The notes below the pieces were generated by a model. The model worked only from the letters and a program-made list of their open reading frames with translations. It was not told the DNA's origin and ran no database searches. From assembly GCA_017512365.1 (NCBI GenBank), contig JAFWGQ010000073.1, positions 1 through 64,000 of the forward strand: 64,000 nt of DNA, read 5' to 3'. Every line of letters begins with the position of its first letter. Within the stretch, counting starts at the first letter, position 1. The stretch is from Mogibacterium sp. Lineage in GTDB: Bacteria > Bacillota > Clostridia > Peptostreptococcales > Anaerovoracaceae. Made by a program: the position numbers and the translations under genes. Shown in pieces: positions 41,715-50,278 of the stretch.

Positions 41715-42899
41715 ATGCAGATGCGGGAAGGAATGAAGAAAGGCATGAGAAAAGGTCTTAAAAGCATATATGACGATTTCTACGGAACGGGAAACAGCGA
41801 GCTCGAGATGCACGCGGATACATCAGGCGCTCCGGCGCAGCCGTACAGAAGGAACGCCGTACCTGAAGTCGAGACAGAGGTCGTGACAGAGACTCAGCAG
41901 CCTGTGGCAACAGCGACGGCAGCATCTGAAAAAGAGCCCGAAAAGCCAAAGGAACCCGAGAAGTCCGGCATGGAAGAACTGAACGAACTCATCGGACTTA
42001 AGACGGTAAAGCACGACGTCGAAGAGATGATCAGCCTCGCCAAGGTCAGGAAGATGCGCGAAGAGAAGGGCATGAGGACGGCGCCTGTCTCGCTGCATCT
42101 GGTGTTCTCGGGGAATCCGGGAACGGGCAAGACGACGGTCGCGAGGATACTCGCAAAGCTATACAAGGAGATAGGCATACTGTCCGAAGGCCAGCTCGTA
42201 GAGACCGACCGCTCGGGACTCGTCGCCGGCTATGTCGGCCAGACCGCCATCAAAACAAAAAAGAAGATAGATGAGGCCATGGGCGGAGTGCTCTTCATTG
42301 ATGAGGCATACATGCTGAATCAGGAAGGAGAGAACTACGGCCAGGAGGCCATAGACACCATACTCAAGGCCATGGAGGACCACCGCGACGAGTTCATAGT
42401 CATAGTCGCGGGGTATACCGATCTGATGAAGGAATTCATCGAGAGCAACCCGGGACTGAAGTCCAGATTCAACAAGTTTTTCGAATTCCCGGACTACACG
42501 GTGGATGAGCTGCAGCAGATATTCGACCTGCAGTGCAAAAAATACCAGTACAAGCTGGACGAGGACGCGGAGAAGGCCGTAAAGGAAGAGATAATAAAAC
42601 TGGAAGCCGAAAAAGGGGAGAACTTCGCGAACGCCAGGGAAGTGCGCAACCTTTTCGAAAAGATCATCACAAACCAGGCTACAAGGGTAGCCGCCATAGA
42701 GGATGTGGATGAAGAGACGCTTTCGACCATCACCATGGAGGACCTCAGGGACCTCGACGAGCTCTCGGCGCCGGGAAAAACAAACAAGCCTAAGAGTGAC
42801 GAGGAACTCGGAGAGATGATCGACGGCATTCTTAAGGATGTTCCGGAAGAGAAAAAGAAGAAAAGGGACATAATACCGAAAACGATAATCAGACGGTAG
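41715..42899 (+). CDS. AAA ATPase of the CbbX/SpoVK type
   Basis: About 394 residues: a basic start, a flexible acidic/Pro segment (about 30-85) and one AAA module with Walker A GNPGTGKT (133-140), pore loop region AGYVGQTA, Walker B VLFIDEAY, sensor and Arg-finger LKSRFNKFFEF, then the lid. SpoVK is a sporulation ATPase and CbbX a Rubisco activase; the same module also occurs in secretion and phage contexts. The start is uncertain between 41715, 41733 and 41742. It stands alone, so its client protein is not evident. A weak terminator follows. Confidence 0.85.
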   Translation: MQMREGMKKGMRKGLKSIYDDFYGTGNSELEMHADTSGAPAQPYRRNAVPEVETEVVTETQQPVATATAASEKEPEKPKEPEKSGMEELNELIGLKTVKHDVEEMISLAKVRKMREEKGMRTAPVSLHLVFSGNPGTGKTTVARILAKLYKEIGILSEGQLVETDRSGLVAGYVGQTAIKTKKKIDEAMGGVLFIDEAYMLNQEGENYGQEAIDTILKAMEDHRDEFIVIVAGYTDLMKEFIESNPGLKSRFNKFFEFPDYTVDELQQIFDLQCKKYQYKLDEDAEKAVKEEIIKLEAEKGENFANAREVRNLFEKIITNQATRVAAIEDVDEETLSTITMEDLRDLDELSAPGKTNKPKSDEELGEMIDGILKDVPEEKKKKRDIIPKTIIRR

Positions 42900-42909
42900 G
42901 GCAGCAGGG

Positions 42910-42935
42910 GCAGCATCGATTATGCTGCTCTTTCA
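42910..42935 (+). terminator. Weak terminator after the AAA gene
   Basis: GCAGCAT and ATGCTGC pair with a five-base loop followed by TCTTTCATTT. The interrupted T-run makes it a weak site. Confidence 0.5.
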
Positions 42936-42956
42936 TTTGCACCAAAGGAGACATCG

Positions 42957-43196
42957 ATGAAAGACTTCAGCTGGGAATGCAGGACGAAGGTGAGGTTCGG
43001 GCAGTGCTGCGTCAGGGAGTACCTTGCGGATCTCGTGAAGGAGTTCGCCCTGCCGGCAACGCTGAGAGAGCTCGGCTTCGGGGAGGAGGAGCACGCGCTC
43101 CTGCCGGAGATCGCGGAGTCGTGCTTCATCTCGGAAGGAGTGTTCAGGCAGCTGACAAACGAAGAGATACTTGAGATTTATGAGGAGTGCTGGTAA
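42957..43196 (+). CDS. Stand-alone Fe-alcohol-dehydrogenase C-terminal-like protein (79 aa)
   Basis: The protein has a good start (AAAGGAG) and an end overlapping the next ATG by one base (TAATG). Its sequence EFALPATLRELGFGEEEHAL and FRQLTNEEILEIYEEC resembles the last helical segment of iron-containing alcohol dehydrogenases ('iGlPttL.elGi... LT.edileI'). The NAD- and iron-binding parts are absent. It is either a relic that kept its operon place or a small partner protein of the following MEMO-AMMECR1 gene. Cys residues (C8, C17, C18) are noticeable. The family match is from memory. Confidence 0.55.
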   Translation: MKDFSWECRTKVRFGQCCVREYLADLVKEFALPATLRELGFGEEEHALLPEIAESCFISEGVFRQLTNEEILEIYEECW

Positions 43197-44581
43197 TGGG
43201 GATCATTGCAGGATTCATGGTGCCGCATCCGCCGATGATAGTTCCGCGGGTCGGAAGGGGCAGCGAGGCACAGGTAGAGGATACAATAAAGGCATACGAG
43301 AGGGTCGCTGATGAGATCGCTTCTCTCAGGCCGGAAACGATAGTGATCACAAGTCCGCATTCGATAATGTATGCGGACTGGTTCCACATCTCGCCGGGCA
43401 GCGGGGCGAGGGGGAGCTTCGCTTCGTTCGGAGCGCCGGAGGTCAGCTTCGATGAGAGCTATGATGAGGAGCTCGTCGGAGAGATATGCAGACTTGCCGG
43501 GGAAGAGGATTTTCCTGCGGGCACGGAGGGCGAACGCAGCCCGGAACTCGATCACGGAACGATGGTGCCGCTGTGGTTCATCAGAAACAAATATGAGGAA
43601 GGCAGTATAGTCCGGATCGGGCTTTCGGGCCTGCCTCTCATCGACCACTACAGGCTCGGACAGCTCATACAGAAGGCTGCAGACAACACCGGCCGCAGAG
43701 TCGTGTTCGTCGGAAGCGGGGACCTCTCTCACAAGCTGCAGGACTACGGTCCTTACGGCTTTGCAAAGGAAGGTCCGGAATACGATGAGCGCATCATGGA
43801 CGTGATGGGAAGGGCAGCCTTCGGAGAACTGTTCGACTTTGACGAGGGCTTCTGCGACAGGGCTGCGGAGTGCGGCCACAGATCATTTGTGATCATGGCG
43901 GGTGCGTTCGACGGGCTCGCGGTAAGGGCTGAGAAGCTCGTCCATCAGGATGTTACGGGAGTAGGATACGGAATCTGCACCTTCTATCCTGAAGGCAGCG
44001 ACGATAGCAGGCGTTTTCCGGACGCGAGGCTCGGGAACCCGGAAGAGGAGATCGCCGATAAGCACGAAAACTCGGATGAATATGTAAGGCTCGCCTACGC
44101 GTCGGTCGAAGCGTATGTATCGAGGCGTGAGGCTATCCCTGTGCCGGAAGGCCTTCCTGAGGAGCTGACCGGCAGGAGGGCGGGCGCCTTCGTATCCATA
44201 CACGAGCACGGAGCGCTGCGCGGCTGCATAGGCACGATCGCCCCGACGAGAGCTTCGCTTGCCGAGGAGATAATCGCCAACGCCATAAGCGCATCCACGA
44301 GGGATCCGAGGTTCACCCCGATAAAACCTGATGAGCTGCCGTGGCTCGAGATAAGCGTCGATGTGCTCGGCGAGCCTGAAGACATTGATTCGAAGGACAT
44401 GCTCGATGTGAAGAGGTACGGCGTGATCGTCACGTCAGGCAGGAAGAGGGGCTTGCTTCTTCCTGATCTTGAAGGCGTGGATACGGTCGATCAGCAGATA
44501 GATATAGCCCGTCAGAAGGCAGGCATACACAGATACGAAAAGTACAGCCTGCAGAGATTCGAGGTCATAAGGCATTACTGA
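43196..44581 (+). CDS. MEMO-AMMECR1 fusion (AmmeMemoRadiSam proteins B+A)
   Basis: Residues about 1-265 form a MEMO-like domain of the class III extradiol dioxygenase fold (MVPHPPMIVPRVGRG; SPHSIMYADWF; SGDLSHKL), and about 285-461 an AMMECR1 domain (GAFVSIHEHGALRGCIGTI, with the conserved LRGCIG). In other genomes these are separate proteins that co-occur with a radical SAM enzyme, the AmmeMemoRadiSam system, whose chemistry is not settled. Here both are one chain and the radical SAM gene follows after one base. ATG 43196 is preferred over GTG 43187. Confidence 0.92.
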   Translation: MGIIAGFMVPHPPMIVPRVGRGSEAQVEDTIKAYERVADEIASLRPETIVITSPHSIMYADWFHISPGSGARGSFASFGAPEVSFDESYDEELVGEICRLAGEEDFPAGTEGERSPELDHGTMVPLWFIRNKYEEGSIVRIGLSGLPLIDHYRLGQLIQKAADNTGRRVVFVGSGDLSHKLQDYGPYGFAKEGPEYDERIMDVMGRAAFGELFDFDEGFCDRAAECGHRSFVIMAGAFDGLAVRAEKLVHQDVTGVGYGICTFYPEGSDDSRRFPDARLGNPEEEIADKHENSDEYVRLAYASVEAYVSRREAIPVPEGLPEELTGRRAGAFVSIHEHGALRGCIGTIAPTRASLAEEIIANAISASTRDPRFTPIKPDELPWLEISVDVLGEPEDIDSKDMLDVKRYGVIVTSGRKRGLLLPDLEGVDTVDQQIDIARQKAGIHRYEKYSLQRFEVIRHY

Positions 44582-44582
44582 T

Positions 44583-45443
44583 ATGGCAAGGTGCGAGGTA
44601 TGTTTCAGACACTGCGAGATACCCGAAGGCGGACTCGGCTTCTGCGGAGCCAGGACCTGCGAGGGAGGGACCGTTAAGGCTGCCGGTTACGGCAGGGTCA
44701 CTTCGCTCGCTCTGGATCCGATAGAAAAAAAGCCTCTTTCGCGCTTTTACCCCGGATCCATGATAGTTTCGGCGGGCAGCTACGGCTGCAACCTGAGATG
44801 TCCGTTCTGCCAGAACAACAGCATTTCCTGGTCGGACGAGGCATTGTCTCTTGCCGGAAGAGTCCGGTACATGCCGCCTGAAGAGCTTGCATCGGCAGCA
44901 TCGTCAGCCCGGATCAGGGGAAACATCGGGGTCGCGTTCACATACAACGAGCCGCTTGTGGGATGGGAATATGTGAGAGATACCGCGAGGCTCGTTCATG
45001 AGGCGGGGATGGTCAATGTGATGGTCACAAACGGCACGGCAGAGCTCAGTGTGCTCGGTGAGCTGGCGCCGTACATCGACGCCATGAATATAGACCTGAA
45101 GGGCTTCACGAATGCATATTACAGGGATCTTCTGGGAGGCGATCTTTCGATGGTGAAAAGCTTTATCAGAGAAGCTGCGAAGGTCTGCCACATAGAACTT
45201 ACGACGCTCATAATCCCGGGAGAGAACGATTCCGATGAAGAGATGCGGGAGATGACTTCGTGGATAGCCGGTCTGAAAAACGGAAAAGGCGATGTCACGG
45301 GGACGGATATACCGCTTCACATATCGAGGTTCTTCCCGCAGTTCCGCATGACGGACAGGGATGCCACGGACGTGAGGCGGATATACAGGCTTGCTGACAT
45401 CGCCCGCGAAAGACTCAGATACGTATACACAGGCAACTGCTAG
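44583..45443 (+). CDS. AmmeMemoRadiSam system radical SAM enzyme
   Basis: The 286-residue protein has Cys pairs near the start (CEVCFRHCEI ... GFCGART), the cluster motif CNLRCPFC (CX3CX2C, about residue 76) and FTYNEPLVGWE, typical of the PflA-like (COG1180) group that accompanies MEMO and AMMECR1 domains. It should make the 5'-deoxyadenosyl radical to act on a partner or substrate not yet known. Directly behind the fusion gene and 9 bases before the methyltransferase gene. Confidence 0.92.
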   Translation: MARCEVCFRHCEIPEGGLGFCGARTCEGGTVKAAGYGRVTSLALDPIEKKPLSRFYPGSMIVSAGSYGCNLRCPFCQNNSISWSDEALSLAGRVRYMPPEELASAASSARIRGNIGVAFTYNEPLVGWEYVRDTARLVHEAGMVNVMVTNGTAELSVLGELAPYIDAMNIDLKGFTNAYYRDLLGGDLSMVKSFIREAAKVCHIELTTLIIPGENDSDEEMREMTSWIAGLKNGKGDVTGTDIPLHISRFFPQFRMTDRDATDVRRIYRLADIARERLRYVYTGNC

Positions 45444-45452
45444 AGGTGTGAC

Positions 45453-46040
45453 ATGGACAAAAGCACGATCGACTACTACAACAGAAACGCTGACATGTAT
45501 TACTGGACCACTGTAGGACTGGACATGGACGCGCTGAGAAAGACATTCGCGTCATATCTGCCGAACGAAGCATCTGTCATAGACATGGGCTGCGGGAGCG
45601 GACGGGATGTCATGGCGTTCTCGGACATGGGGCACGACGCTCTCGGTCTTGACGCGGCAAAGGAGCTTCTGAAGCTCGCGGAGGAGAGGCTGGAGATCAG
45701 AACGACGGCCGCCGACATGTCTCAGTATAAAGCGGTATCGCCGTATGACGGCATCTGGTGCTGCGCATCCCTGATCCATCTGAACGACAGGGAGAAGAAG
45801 AGCTTTTTCGGAAATCTCGACCGGAACCTTAAGCCTGGCGGGGTCATATACATATCGGTAAAAGAGGGCATCGAGACAGGCACTGACAGTGAGGGCCTGT
45901 ACATGAGCAACTGCACCGAAGCGGAGCTCGGGAAGTATCTTGAGGATGCCGGCTGCGAGATCCTCGAGACGAAGGAGACAGAGGATGCGCAGGGCAGAGG
46001 CGGCGTCAGATGGCTCAACGTATTTGCGAGGAAGAAATGA
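45453..46040 (+). CDS. Class I SAM-dependent methyltransferase
   Basis: In 195 residues it has motif I VIDMGCGSGRDVMAFS (about 40-55), an acidic residue after strand 2 (LGLDAAKELL), and motif IV/V (GIWCCASLIHL; KPGGVIYISVKEG). Starts with GAGGTG upstream, nine bases after the radical SAM stop. Small molecule methylation of unknown target. Its end lies 14 bases before the preferred sirtuin start, so it belongs to the same operon. Confidence 0.9.
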   Translation: MDKSTIDYYNRNADMYYWTTVGLDMDALRKTFASYLPNEASVIDMGCGSGRDVMAFSDMGHDALGLDAAKELLKLAEERLEIRTTAADMSQYKAVSPYDGIWCCASLIHLNDREKKSFFGNLDRNLKPGGVIYISVKEGIETGTDSEGLYMSNCTEAELGKYLEDAGCEILETKETEDAQGRGGVRWLNVFARKK

Positions 46041-46054
46041 GGCCGGTCCCGATC

Positions 46055-46780
46055 ATGAGTGACAGTATTGCGGAACTAAAGAAAATAATAGAGCGTTCGA
46101 GACGCATCGTCTTTTTCGGAGGCGCCGGCGTATCGACGGCAAGCGGGATCCCGGACTTCCGCTCGGAGGACGGGATCTGTTCTCTTGATACGGGAGGAGC
46201 ATCTCCCGAGGAGATCCTGAGCGCGGTATATTTTACCCTGCATACCGCAGAGTTCTTTGATTTCTACCGCAGATACATGGTGCATCCGGAGGCTGAACCG
46301 AACGTGATACACCGGTATCTGTACAGGCTCGAAAAGGAGGACAGGCTGCGCGGGATAGTCACACAGAACATCGACGGCCTGCACAGGATGGCGGGAAACA
46401 AAAGGGTCTATGAGCTCCACGGCAGCATACATGAAAACTACTGTGTCGACTGCGAGAAGTCATATCCTCTCGAAAAGATCATGGAGAGCGGCGGGGTGCC
46501 GCGCTGCGACAAATGCGGCGGTATCGTCAGGCCGTGGGTCGTTCTCTACGGAGAGATGCCCGATAAATACACGGGGATAGGCGCGTGCAGAGAGATATCG
46601 GGCGCTGACTGCCTCATAGTCGCGGGGACATCGCTTCAGGTCGAGCCGGCGGCTTCATATATCGATTACTTCACGGGCAGGGATCTCGTGGTCATAAACA
46701 AAGAGCCCACGCCCGCAGACGAAAGGGCGAACCTCGTCATAAGGGGCGACGCAGCCGAAGTCTTTGCTCAGCTCACATGA
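46055..46780 (+). CDS. Sirtuin NAD-dependent protein deacylase
   Basis: From 46055 the protein has 241 residues with the complete sirtuin set: FFGGAGVSTASGIPDFRS, TQNIDGLH, catalytic His in YELHGSIHENYC, four zinc Cys (CVDC, CDKC), VLYGE, GTSLQVEPA and INKEPTP. It removes acetyl or other acyl groups from Lys with NAD+, yielding O-acyl-ADP-ribose. It looks like the common bacterial CobB type and not the class M type that ADP-ribosylates lipoylated GcvH-L. Starts at 46010 and 46037 are in frame but overlap the methyltransferase. A macrodomain gene follows. Confidence 0.9.
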   Translation: MSDSIAELKKIIERSRRIVFFGGAGVSTASGIPDFRSEDGICSLDTGGASPEEILSAVYFTLHTAEFFDFYRRYMVHPEAEPNVIHRYLYRLEKEDRLRGIVTQNIDGLHRMAGNKRVYELHGSIHENYCVDCEKSYPLEKIMESGGVPRCDKCGGIVRPWVVLYGEMPDKYTGIGACREISGADCLIVAGTSLQVEPAASYIDYFTGRDLVVINKEPTPADERANLVIRGDAAEVFAQLT

Positions 46781-46836
46781 TATGCACATAAAAAGCCGGC
46801 ATGCCCGAAAAGCTGTGCCGGCATCCGGAGGTAAAA

Positions 46837-47907
46837 ATGGCGCTTCAGATAATACGCAACAACATAGTCGATGTCGAGGCCGACGCGATAGTCAATACCG
46901 CCAATCCGTCCGTTGCTGTCGGACCCGGTGTCGATGAAGCCGTTTATACGGCCGCGGGACGGGACAGGCTGCTCGAGGACAGACGGGCCATAGGACCTAT
47001 GAAGCCGGGCGAGGTCGCGTGCACGCCCGCTCACGAACTCAGAGCGAAGTACATAATACACGCCATAGGACCCGCCTGGAGAGGCGGCGGACACGGCGAG
47101 AGGGAGACCGTAGCGAAGTGCTACAGCGGCGCTCTGGCCCTGGCTCTTGAGCTCGGCTGCGAATCGATCGCCTTCCCGCTGATAGCGACGGGGACCTACG
47201 GATTTCCGAAGGACGAGGCTCTAAGGATCGCGATCAGAGAGATAAGCGGCTTCCTTCTGGTAAACGAGATGGAGGTCATGCTCGTCGTTTATGACAGGGA
47301 GTCCTTCGAGGTGTCGGGCAAACTGTTCTCGGACATCCGCTCGTTCATCGAAGAGGATGAAGTAAAGGAGATGCCGCAGGGCAGGAGGGTGAGAAGGAGA
47401 CGCGTTGTCAGAGACAGCGGCCCGGACTTATACGGGATTCATTCAGATGCTGACGTCTATGCCGGATCCGGAATGATGCCGGACGAGATGAAGTATTCGG
47501 TCCAGCCGGAATCACTTCAGCAAAAGATCCCGGCGGACGAGTCTCTGAGAAGCCGGCTGGCTCACATGGACAGGACTTTCCAGGAGCATCTTTTCTGGCT
47601 CATAGATCACAGGGGGATGACGGATCCGCAGGTATATAAAAAGGCCAATATAGACAGAAAGCACTTTTCCAAGATCAGGAGCGATATCAATTACTCTCCG
47701 TCAAAGAAGACCGCGCTGGCTCTTGCGGTCGCGCTCGAGCTGAACATGGATGAGACTGCAGATCTCCTGAAAAGGGCGGGGCTCGCGCTGTCGCCGGCGA
47801 GCAAGTCAGACAAGATAATCGGATACTGCATAGAACACGGGAATTATGACATCTACGAGATAAACAGCATACTGTTCGCATACGACCAGCCGACGCTGGG
47901 TGCGTAA
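46837..47907 (+). CDS. Macrodomain protein with C-terminal HTH-like domain
   Basis: The start has GGAGGT upstream; an in-frame ATG at 46801 lies in a hairpin region and is less likely. Residues about 1-165 form a macrodomain (DAIVNTANPSVAVGPGVDEAV; FPLIATGTYGFP), able to bind or hydrolyse ADP-ribose or O-acyl-ADP-ribose, the product of the adjacent sirtuin. A linker with RRVRRRRVVR follows. Residues about 235-356 form a helical domain (FQEHLFWLIDHRGMTDPQVY ... KIRSDINYSPSKKTALALAV) that resembles an XRE-type helix-turn-helix in pattern. It may link NAD/ADP-ribose state with DNA or protein binding; that is inference. Confidence 0.85.
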   Translation: MALQIIRNNIVDVEADAIVNTANPSVAVGPGVDEAVYTAAGRDRLLEDRRAIGPMKPGEVACTPAHELRAKYIIHAIGPAWRGGGHGERETVAKCYSGALALALELGCESIAFPLIATGTYGFPKDEALRIAIREISGFLLVNEMEVMLVVYDRESFEVSGKLFSDIRSFIEEDEVKEMPQGRRVRRRRVVRDSGPDLYGIHSDADVYAGSGMMPDEMKYSVQPESLQQKIPADESLRSRLAHMDRTFQEHLFWLIDHRGMTDPQVYKKANIDRKHFSKIRSDINYSPSKKTALALAVALELNMDETADLLKRAGLALSPASKSDKIIGYCIEHGNYDIYEINSILFAYDQPTLGA

Positions 47908-47930
47908 GGGCGTCAGATCAGAGCAATACA

Positions 47931-47978
47931 AAACCGCTGCACGGTGATGGACGCTGCGCAGCGGTTTGCCGCTTTTTT
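47931..47978 (+). terminator. Terminator at the end of the sirtuin-macrodomain operon
   Basis: AAACCGCTGC and GCAGCGGTTT form a ten-pair stem over a 17-base loop, followed after GCCGC by six T. It stands between two convergent genes. Confidence 0.85.
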
Positions 47979-48001
47979 GAGATCCGTCTGTCAGAAGATC
48001 A

Positions 48002-49168
48002 TCAGGATTCGTTTACATATCCTCCGTTGTTTGCGGAGATCCAGCCGATCCAGGTCTTGCCCTTGTTGAGAGGCTGCGCCGCATAGGCTCTTGCCGCTGC
48101 GTCTTCCTCGGTCTCGTCTTCCTCCGGTTCAGGAGTGACTATGATGGCTGTGCTTTCCTTGTCCTTCTGCGCTTCCTCGATATCCACGCCCGGATCCTTG
48201 AGGACCAGCTTTCCGTGATCCCTTTCCCATTCTATCTCCTTTACGGTGCCTTTGCTGTAGAGCTTTGCCTTGCCGCCGCTGAAGAGGTAATCACAGTATG
48301 TTACGCTTCCGCCGGTCATCTCGTAATATTCCTTTGTTATGTATTCGGTGTTGTCCTCAAGCACCAGCAGGTTGTCTCTCGTGAAGTCATTGTCGAATGC
48401 AGAGGTATGATACAGACCGTCTTCTTCGTTGTAGGTCCATGTGACGACCTCATCCGCGACCTCGGAGAATCTTACATTGACAGTGGTTGCGCTGTCCTCG
48501 CTGACCGGACCCGGCTCATCGTTGAAGTAGAGCCTGGTATACTCCTCAGGTTCAGTTCTTATGCCTTCATTTTCGATGGTCTGAGGGACCTTGCTGCCGT
48601 TGATGATCCCGGTGTGCTCTACATTGACCGCTCTGGTATCGTCTCTTCCGTACATGCCTTCCTTGTCGTCGAGGTACATCTGGTCGATATGATCGATACC
48701 ATACCACTCGAAGATCTTGTTTGCTCCGACGTAGTTTTCGCTCGAATGGCTCATTCCCCAGTGGATGAATATGGAATCGAAGAACCTTGAGAACTGGACG
48801 AACGGCGGACGCGCGCTTCTTGTCGGTCCCAGCACTTCAGGAAGCTTGTTGTAGTCAGCGTAGAACCACAGCATCCTTGTGATGCCGCCCTCGACCTCGC
48901 CCTGCAGGACCATGTCAGGTGAGTATTCCTGATCATCCATTCCCCACTGAGGCCTTGCGTCAGGCGCGTTCTCTATGACGATCGCAACAGTACGCCTTTC
49001 CAGAGCGTCCGTATCGAAACCGTCATCGGCATACTCTCCTGTGAAAGGATTGTGAGGAGGGACCTGCGGCTCGTCAGTTTTTTTTCCGCATGCTGACAGC
49101 ACCAGAGTACCGACCATGGCGATGATCAGCAGCATGACGAGAGATATTCTGTACTTGTTCTTCTTCAT
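48002..49168 (-). CDS. DUF3048 (YerB-like) lipoprotein
   Basis: The protein has 388 residues with a signal peptide ending in LSAC (about residue 27) and the DUF3048 pattern: TVAIVIENAPDARPQWGMD, QGEVEGGITRMLWFYADY, LGPTRSARPPFVQFSRFFD and IFIHWGMSH. Bacillus YerB is of this type; function is not settled, probably at the outer face of the membrane. GGAGGAT stands nine bases before the ATG. It is alone and converges on the macrodomain operon. Confidence 0.9.
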   Translation of the reverse strand: MKKNKYRISLVMLLIIAMVGTLVLSACGKKTDEPQVPPHNPFTGEYADDGFDTDALERRTVAIVIENAPDARPQWGMDDQEYSPDMVLQGEVEGGITRMLWFYADYNKLPEVLGPTRSARPPFVQFSRFFDSIFIHWGMSHSSENYVGANKIFEWYGIDHIDQMYLDDKEGMYGRDDTRAVNVEHTGIINGSKVPQTIENEGIRTEPEEYTRLYFNDEPGPVSEDSATTVNVRFSEVADEVVTWTYNEEDGLYHTSAFDNDFTRDNLLVLEDNTEYITKEYYEMTGGSVTYCDYLFSGGKAKLYSKGTVKEIEWERDHGKLVLKDPGVDIEEAQKDKESTAIIVTPEPEEDETEEDAAARAYAAQPLNKGKTWIGWISANNGGYVNES

Positions 49169-49386
49169 TTTTTATCCTCCGCAATTCACGCATCGATTCT
49201 GATTCGGAGTAATAATACATTATTACAGCTGCGAATTGCCAAGTCTTAAAGAAAATTCAGTGTTTGACAACCTGAGAAAGTTGACAATTTCCCTGTTAAA
49301 TTTCACAGGCAAAAGTGTTATTATAACGGGGGTAAGACATCCTGCATGCGCGGGATGTTCAGACAGGAGCTAAGGAGAAAAGGGAA

Positions 49387-50211
49387 ATGAAAAGGATACT
49401 TACGGTACAGGACATATCATGCCTGGGCAAATGCTCGATAACGATCGCGCTTCCGGTCATATCCGCTCTGGGGACAGAGTGCGTGATACTGCCGACGGCA
49501 GTGCTTTCGAACCATACGCTCTTCAAAAGCTTTACGGTAAAGGATCTGTCCGACCAGATCGAGCCTATATGCGAAAAGTGGCTTGATGAGGATGTGAAGT
49601 TCGACGGCGTATATACCGGATATCTCGGTACTGTCGAGCAGATCGAGATGATGAAGAAGCTCTTCGATACTTTCGGAAAGGACGGCATCGTTTTCGTCGA
49701 TCCGGTCATGGCCGACAACGGCAGGCTCTATCCGGCCTTCGACATGGAATACGCAAAAAAGAATACGGAGCTGTGCTCCCATGCTGACATCATCGTGCCT
49801 AACATCACAGAGGCATGCTTCATGACAGGCATGGACTACCGTGAGGAGTACGACGAGAGCTACATCAGGGAGCTGCTCGAAAGGCTCACGAAGCTCGGCG
49901 CCGGGATCACGGTGCTGACGGGAGTGTCGCTGTCCGAGGGCAAGACGGGCGTAATGGGATACGACAGAGAGCACGACGAATTCTACATCTACCAGAATGA
50001 CAAGGTCGGAGCGATGTTCCACGGAACAGGCGACCTCTTCTCTAGTACGGTGATAGGAGAGATAATGAAGGGAAGAGACTGGAAAGACGCAATGAGGATC
50101 GCCGCCGACTACACGGCACACACCATACAGGTGACTCTGGATGACCCTAAGAAGCCGTGGTACGGGGTAGATTTCGAAGCTACTATCCCTTATCTGATAA
50201 ACATGGAATGA
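49387..50211 (+). CDS. pdxY: Pyridoxamine kinase (PfkB/ribokinase-like)
   Basis: The protein has 274 residues. LTVQDISCLGKCSITIALPV is the start typical of Firmicute pyridoxamine kinases; FVDPVMADNGRLYPAF is the family's DPVMGD-type motif, and GTGDLFSS is the anion hole with catalytic Asp. It phosphorylates pyridoxal/pyridoxamine to make the PLP cofactor with ATP. Ribosome site AAGGAGAAAAGGG is strong. The leader has a hairpin ACATCC/GGATGT (49337-49358). Single gene followed by a repeat that may serve as terminator. Confidence 0.88.
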   Translation: MKRILTVQDISCLGKCSITIALPVISALGTECVILPTAVLSNHTLFKSFTVKDLSDQIEPICEKWLDEDVKFDGVYTGYLGTVEQIEMMKKLFDTFGKDGIVFVDPVMADNGRLYPAFDMEYAKKNTELCSHADIIVPNITEACFMTGMDYREEYDESYIRELLERLTKLGAGITVLTGVSLSEGKTGVMGYDREHDEFYIYQNDKVGAMFHGTGDLFSSTVIGEIMKGRDWKDAMRIAADYTAHTIQVTLDDPKKPWYGVDFEATIPYLINME

Positions 50212-50268
50212 GTCAAAAGGTGAGTCAAAAGGGACGGTTCTTTTTGACTCATTGTGAACCTTTTTTAA
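50210..50268. repeat. REP-like palindrome with GAGTCAAAAGG motif
   Basis: After the kinase stop, GAGTCAAAAGG is given twice in direct order (50210-50220 and 50222-50232) and then inverted: TGAGTCAAAA (50221-50230) pairs with TTTTGACTCA (50242-50251) around GGGACGGTTCT. A run of six T follows at 50261. I recall palindromes of the type GTCAAAAGGGACGGTTC as dispersed repeats in Firmicute genomes, so it is probably a REP-type element that also ends transcription. Only one site was noticed in this window. Confidence 0.7.
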
Positions 50269-50278
50269 CGAGGCACCG

